A DNA stretch of 18,878 nucleotides from CAYRQP01 sp964426545 (GTDB taxonomy: Bacteria; Fermentibacterota; Fermentibacteria; Fermentibacterales; JCC-6), in the NCBI GenBank assembly GCA_964426545.1, contig CAYRQP010000026.1:1-18878 (forward strand), written 5' to 3'. The notes under the pieces were generated by a model that was given only the letters and a program-made list of their open reading frames with translations, made no database searches and was not told the origin of the DNA. The position numbers were made by a program, and so were the translations under genes. Positions 14,739-18,878 of this stretch are shown piece after piece. Numbering within the stretch: the stretch's first letter is position 1; each line of letters starts with the position of its first letter.

Positions 14739-17456
14739 CTATTCGGATGCAGTAATTCTGCGAATTGCAGTGAACAGGGATTTCTCATTAGTAGGGAGTT
14801 GAATATACTGCACTCCCGTAAAGCCGACCGGAAGTCCCCGGTTTAGACCCGATGCAACCAGGATATTCTGATTGGGAATTCTCGCAGCCAGGGAAGCAAC
14901 AATGTGAATATTTGTATGATCAAGCCGCAGAATCAGTGCTTTTGAAGCCTTCTGAGCAGACGATAAATCTTCAAGGGAGTCAGTAAAGATTACCTGACGA
15001 GACAGCTTATCGGATAGAACATTCCGACACATATCGAGGAAGTCTCCGGGGGGAGAATACACCAGTATTTCCACTCCGCCGGCGTGCACCTGTGCGACGG
15101 GAAAGCCAATCTGAATCACATCTTTTTCATTTGAGCCTGCCAGCCATCCCCCTATGCTTCGCATGAATTGGTCAATTTTCGAAAGTATCGTATTTCTGTC
15201 AGGAAGTTCCTGCGAGTGAATTCTGAATCTCAGTACATGCCAGTCTCCCTGCAGTATTGGAAAATCAGAGTTTCGCGGGGGATTCTTCAAAAACGCAATT
15301 TCAAACCCCGTCCAGCGTTCCGGGCAAATTGGGGAGAGAAGGTGCAATATGTGTTTCAAAATGTCAGCCGCCGCTCTTTTGCTGAACCAGACCGGCGAGC
15401 CGGATACTGTGGTCTCTCCCGAAACATCGAACTCCCAACCAGTTTTTTCACAGGCAAGTGAAAGGGATTCTGCAAGGCACGAAGCTTTTTCTCTATTCGG
15501 AGAAAGAAGAACCCCGGGACCTATTGCTGATTTTCCTAAGCCAATGCCCGCAATATCTGAATCGAGAATTGTATGGAGGATAACATCACAGTCCGAACAT
15601 CTCATTTTGCTGAAACAGGGCTTGCCCAGCCAAAGGAATTCTACAGGCTCTATGGTAAAGTGACCATTCATAGCATCATGAAATTGGTCGAGGACAGGCT
15701 TTATTCCCAGTTTATCCAATAATCGTACACCATTCTGCCCATGTGCTTTCTTCATATCTATACCTGTTGCATTTGCGAACCAGGCACTCCATTCGAGTAT
15801 TTCTCCTGTATTCCTGTAAACGGCAACCCCACCCGGAAAATCAGGAGTCGGGATATCAGCGTCAGTTGTACTGCTATTGCAGTCCTTGGGAATGTGTGTC
15901 CAGGTGACAAGAAATCCGTGCTCTGTTGGATGTATTTCTTCGATGAATCCCTTATTATTTTCGAGGATAGCAGCTTTTGTTGGCGCATTCTTAAGTTGGG
16001 AAAGCGGGCATTCCGGACATCTGTCCACTCGATTGTAAAAATGATAACATTTTTTAACATTCAGGGAAGCACCTTGCCACAGAACATCGGTGTCTTTCAT
16101 GAACACAGCTTTGAGAGAAGAAAAATCAGGTTGCGCATCAAGGTATAATATGGAGTTCAAAAGATCCTTTTTCCGCAGCATAGCCCCGAGCGAATCGACT
16201 GTATCATACGGAACGGTCCGTTTATCATCCCAGACGGCCAACAGGCTGAAACCGCCAGAGAGAAGCGTGATGTGAACATCAGAAAAACATTCATCAAACG
16301 GATTGTCTGAGTTCAGCAATTCACGAATGTTATTACTGATTAGAGATGTTGCGATTGGTGCTGCAGTCTCTTCAGCTCCGAAAATTGCAAGTGCGGAAGC
16401 TTTGAATCCCCGTGCTGCAGTTTCGAGAATGGACCGAAGTGATGATATTGAAAGAATGTCATCCGAATGGACCATATTTTCGAGTTTCTCAAGCAGGAGT
16501 TTTGTTTTGAGTTCATCATCCATCAGGCTGAACAGTTTGTATTTAATCGATACGGCAGGCATCAGCATGTCAGCCTTCTGCTGAAGAATGTCAGCATTCC
16601 CGCGCCAGGGCGCAAAAAGCACAATAAGATCAGCCGGATAAACCAGACAATGTCCCGTGTCACCCAGTGCAAGACCATCATCAGCATCGATATCTATCCA
16701 TACGGGATGCTGCAGTTTCTCAGGGTCGAATATATCAGATGCTTCGAAATGTTCAGGGTCTATATTCATGTTGTGCTGAGCAGTGAGAAGATATCCGTCC
16801 ATGAAGCGACAGAATAAGAGGGCGGAGTCAAGCCCAAGTGCACCAGCAAGGTAGTTCAAAATTGCCTGTGGGGACTCAATTTCCAGTTTCGCAAGCAATT
16901 CCAATTCGCGTACGGGGAAGGCAAGTTCATCCGGCTGCGGGAGGAAAATGAAATCAATCCCCTTTTTAGCGTTCTTTTGTTTCGAATAGACAAGTCTGTG
17001 TCCGTTTCCGGACTTATCGAGCAGCGTAATAGTGCCGGAACCTGATACATCAGAAGAGAGCAATTCTGCAAAAAGACTGCTTTGAGCAAGCTCCCATGGG
17101 GTGTAGCCGAGGATAGCAACCAGACCGGGAGAGACAACAGGAACAGTGCGTCCGCGTTCTATCTTCGCATACGGTATTGCAGGATTCCAGAGACTGCTTT
17201 CGGGAACAGGGATATAATAGACTGCAATTGTCTGCGGGTCTTCTACTCTTGCGGCAGCCGTAAATTCCACCTTAGCCGGAGTAAATGTTACGAGTGAGTA
17301 AGAATGCTTTTTGGGTATAGATGAAAAAAGGTCTGTTAAATGGTTACCTTCTATATCCGGAGTATGAGAGATGCAGCCGGAATCAGCGGATGAAGACACA
17401 GAAGTAACCGTTTCGTCAACATGAGTTATGCGAAGCAGTATTTCCAGGCAGTCCAT
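14739..17456 (-). CDS. Degenerate PAS/GAF sensor with kinase-like and receiver-like remnants
   Basis: The protein is 905 residues, with ATG preceded by GGAGG. The apparent order is: unassigned N-terminus (1-90); PAS-like (about 100-170, VPVVSPGLVAILGYTPWEL); GAF-like (178-300 and about 325-435); a cysteine motif KKCYHFYNRVDRCPECP (468-484; C470, C480, C483) with the extension I associate with CxxCP PAS modules; PAS-like (540-635, GGVAVYRNTGEILEWSAWF); a region laid out like a kinase ATPase domain (690-790) without a recognisable H-box, N-box or G-boxes; and a receiver-like end (796-905). In the last part Asp846 may sit at the phosphoacceptor position, but the acidic pair and the KP lysine (here LP, in IQLPTNEKSL) are missing. 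It therefore probably senses or scaffolds without phosphotransfer. No signal peptide or membrane helix is seen, so it is cytoplasmic. Domain borders are estimates. Confidence 0.65.
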   Translation of the reverse strand: MDCLEILLRITHVDETVTSVSSSADSGCISHTPDIEGNHLTDLFSSIPKKHSYSLVTFTPAKVEFTAAARVEDPQTIAVYYIPVPESSLWNPAIPYAKIERGRTVPVVSPGLVAILGYTPWELAQSSLFAELLSSDVSGSGTITLLDKSGNGHRLVYSKQKNAKKGIDFIFLPQPDELAFPVRELELLAKLEIESPQAILNYLAGALGLDSALLFCRFMDGYLLTAQHNMNIDPEHFEASDIFDPEKLQHPVWIDIDADDGLALGDTGHCLVYPADLIVLFAPWRGNADILQQKADMLMPAVSIKYKLFSLMDDELKTKLLLEKLENMVHSDDILSISSLRSILETAARGFKASALAIFGAEETAAPIATSLISNNIRELLNSDNPFDECFSDVHITLLSGGFSLLAVWDDKRTVPYDTVDSLGAMLRKKDLLNSILYLDAQPDFSSLKAVFMKDTDVLWQGASLNVKKCYHFYNRVDRCPECPLSQLKNAPTKAAILENNKGFIEEIHPTEHGFLVTWTHIPKDCNSSTTDADIPTPDFPGGVAVYRNTGEILEWSAWFANATGIDMKKAHGQNGVRLLDKLGIKPVLDQFHDAMNGHFTIEPVEFLWLGKPCFSKMRCSDCDVILHTILDSDIAGIGLGKSAIGPGVLLSPNREKASCLAESLSLACEKTGWEFDVSGETTVSGSPVWFSKRAAADILKHILHLLSPICPERWTGFEIAFLKNPPRNSDFPILQGDWHVLRFRIHSQELPDRNTILSKIDQFMRSIGGWLAGSNEKDVIQIGFPVAQVHAGGVEILVYSPPGDFLDMCRNVLSDKLSRQVIFTDSLEDLSSAQKASKALILRLDHTNIHIVASLAARIPNQNILVASGLNRGLPVGFTGVQYIQLPTNEKSLFTAIRRITASE

Positions 17457-17581
17457 TTATCCTCCGGTTAAATCCAATTCGTATATATATAACAATATAC
17501 CTAATATATGAGTTACATTTAATGCCACTTGTCTCGCACGAACAACCTACTCCCGAATACGGCTCTCGATATTTCATCCAC

Positions 17582-17610
17582 TTGACAATTCTGTTTTTGA
17601 ATTACATAGT
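17582..17610 (+). promoter_or_regulatory. Candidate rRNA promoter P1
   Basis: TTGACA (17582-17587), a 17-nt spacer and CATAGT (17605-17610; 4 of 6 to the -10) point toward the 16S gene, whose 5' end is about 310 nt downstream. The region between the sensor start (17456) and here is AT-rich (TATATATATAAC) and could hold the sensor's own minus-strand promoter, which I cannot place. Confidence 0.45.
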
Positions 17611-17676
17611 TGTTGTCCGGTTACTGACATCAAGAATTGCGTTTTTCCCTTAGATAAAACTACGTTTTTTCGGGGC

Positions 17677-17704
17677 TTGACAAAAGCAATACTGGTTGTA
17701 GGAT
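17677..17704 (+). promoter_or_regulatory. Candidate rRNA promoter P2
   Basis: A second consensus TTGACA (17677-17682), a 16-nt spacer and TAGGAT (17699-17704; 4 of 6) give a predicted start near 17711, immediately before the boxB hairpin. An AT-rich stretch (GATAAAACTACGTTTTTT) lies upstream, as UP-like sequence would. Tandem promoters feeding a boxB-boxA leader are the usual rRNA operon arrangement. Confidence 0.5.
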
Positions 17705-17712
17705 ATCCGTTC

Positions 17713-17739
17713 GCGCTGAAAAGCGCCTGATCTTTGACA
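17713..17739 (+). promoter_or_regulatory. boxB-boxA rRNA antitermination element
   Basis: GCGCT-GAAA-AGCGC (17713-17726) is a 5-bp stem with a GNRA loop like boxB. One nt later comes TGATCTTTGACA (17728-17739), which matches the E. coli rrn boxA TGCTCTTTAACA at 10 of 12 positions. In known systems boxA RNA recruits NusB-S10 and other Nus factors so polymerase resists Rho in the untranslated rRNA operon. The order boxB then boxA, placed just after P2 and about 185 nt before 16S, is canonical. Confidence 0.75.
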
Positions 17740-17819
17740 AATGTGAGAAGACGAGCATCGTGAAGCATGGCCTGTGTCGGTTCCTTGGTGGTTGTTCCGC
17801 AAGGAAGAACCATTTTCAG

Positions 17820-17870
17820 CTCTCGGAAACGAGAGGTCTTGATGTGACTAAGATCTGTTCATATCAAGGC
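17820..17870 (+). other. Leader hairpins of the pre-rRNA
   Basis: Two adjacent stem-loops are visible. CTCTCG-GAAA-CGAGAG (17820-17835) is a perfect 6-bp stem with a GNRA tetraloop. The second pairs 17836-17847 with 17859-17870 (core CTTGATGTGA with TCATATCAAG, including wobble pairs) around an 11-nt loop. They lie between boxA and 16S and are probably part of the folded pre-rRNA leader. The RNase III processing stem itself cannot be checked because the 3' side of 16S is outside the window. Confidence 0.5.
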
Positions 17871-17923
17871 GGACCAATACTTAAAGATCATCTAAAAATG
17901 GATAAACAATCCTTTATATAAAA

Positions 17924-18878
<955 letters not shown>

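Noticed and set aside
17734..17762. Third TTGACA box as an rRNA promoter
   Set aside because: It sits inside TGATCTTTGACA, which is explained as boxA, and no acceptable -10 follows at 16-18 nt.
17574..17813. 79-residue minus-strand ORF upstream of 16S
   Set aside because: It lies over both rRNA promoter candidates and the boxB-boxA element, has no convincing ribosome binding site and resembles no family I know. The regulatory reading explains the sequence better.

Overview
The window is bacterial chromosomal DNA from an organism I cannot name. The 16S rRNA fragment at the right end (about 955 nt) is clearly bacterial. Its signatures (GGATAAGGCATGCAAGTCGAACG region, GCAGTCGAGAATCTTCC region, UUCG loop at E. 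coli position 344) recall candidate phyla of the PVC/FCB neighbourhood, such as Omnitrophota, Sumerlaeota or Fermentibacterota. That placement is from memory and is weak. Both tRNAs encode their CCA ends, starts are ATG, GTG and TTG with GGAGG-type ribosome binding sites, and genes are tightly packed.

Left accessory part (1-3400): the tail of a small membrane protein, a DUF5684 membrane protein with its own promoter, a decayed stretch, the C-terminal remnant of an ADP-ribosyltransferase-exoenzyme-like gene overlapping an intact small cysteine-containing ORF, and an AbiE-type (type IV) toxin-antitoxin pair with a promoter and candidate operator. This is typical accessory DNA. It ends at two minus-strand tRNA genes, Glu(UUC) and Lys(UUU).

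Central part (3800-9271, plus strand): a four-gene operon with almost no spacing: a TetR regulator, an RND-family transporter, a biotin protein ligase and a DUF389 membrane protein. A 28-bp near-palindrome over the -10 box just before tetR is a good autoregulatory operator candidate. No periplasmic adaptor or outer membrane channel gene is present. On the minus strand (9282-12352) a radical SAM protein with a Cx4CxxC cluster motif precedes a GT39-like membrane glycosyltransferase.

Right part (12400-18878): a plus-strand operon of a DUF1232 protein, a PAP2 phosphatase fused to an alpha/beta hydrolase, and a small helical protein. It converges on a 905-residue minus-strand protein that looks like a sensor kinase/response regulator whose catalytic and phosphoacceptor motifs have decayed. 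Divergent from it is an rRNA operon with two candidate promoters, a boxB-boxA antitermination element, leader hairpins and the 5' part of 16S.

The most unusual items are the PAP2-hydrolase fusion operon, the degenerate sensor with a cysteine cluster, the adaptor-less RND/biotin ligase/DUF389 operon, and a 16S substitution that keeps the UNCG tetraloop but mismatches common 338/341 primers. I saw no clearly new defence or mobile system beyond the AbiE pair and the transferase remnant.
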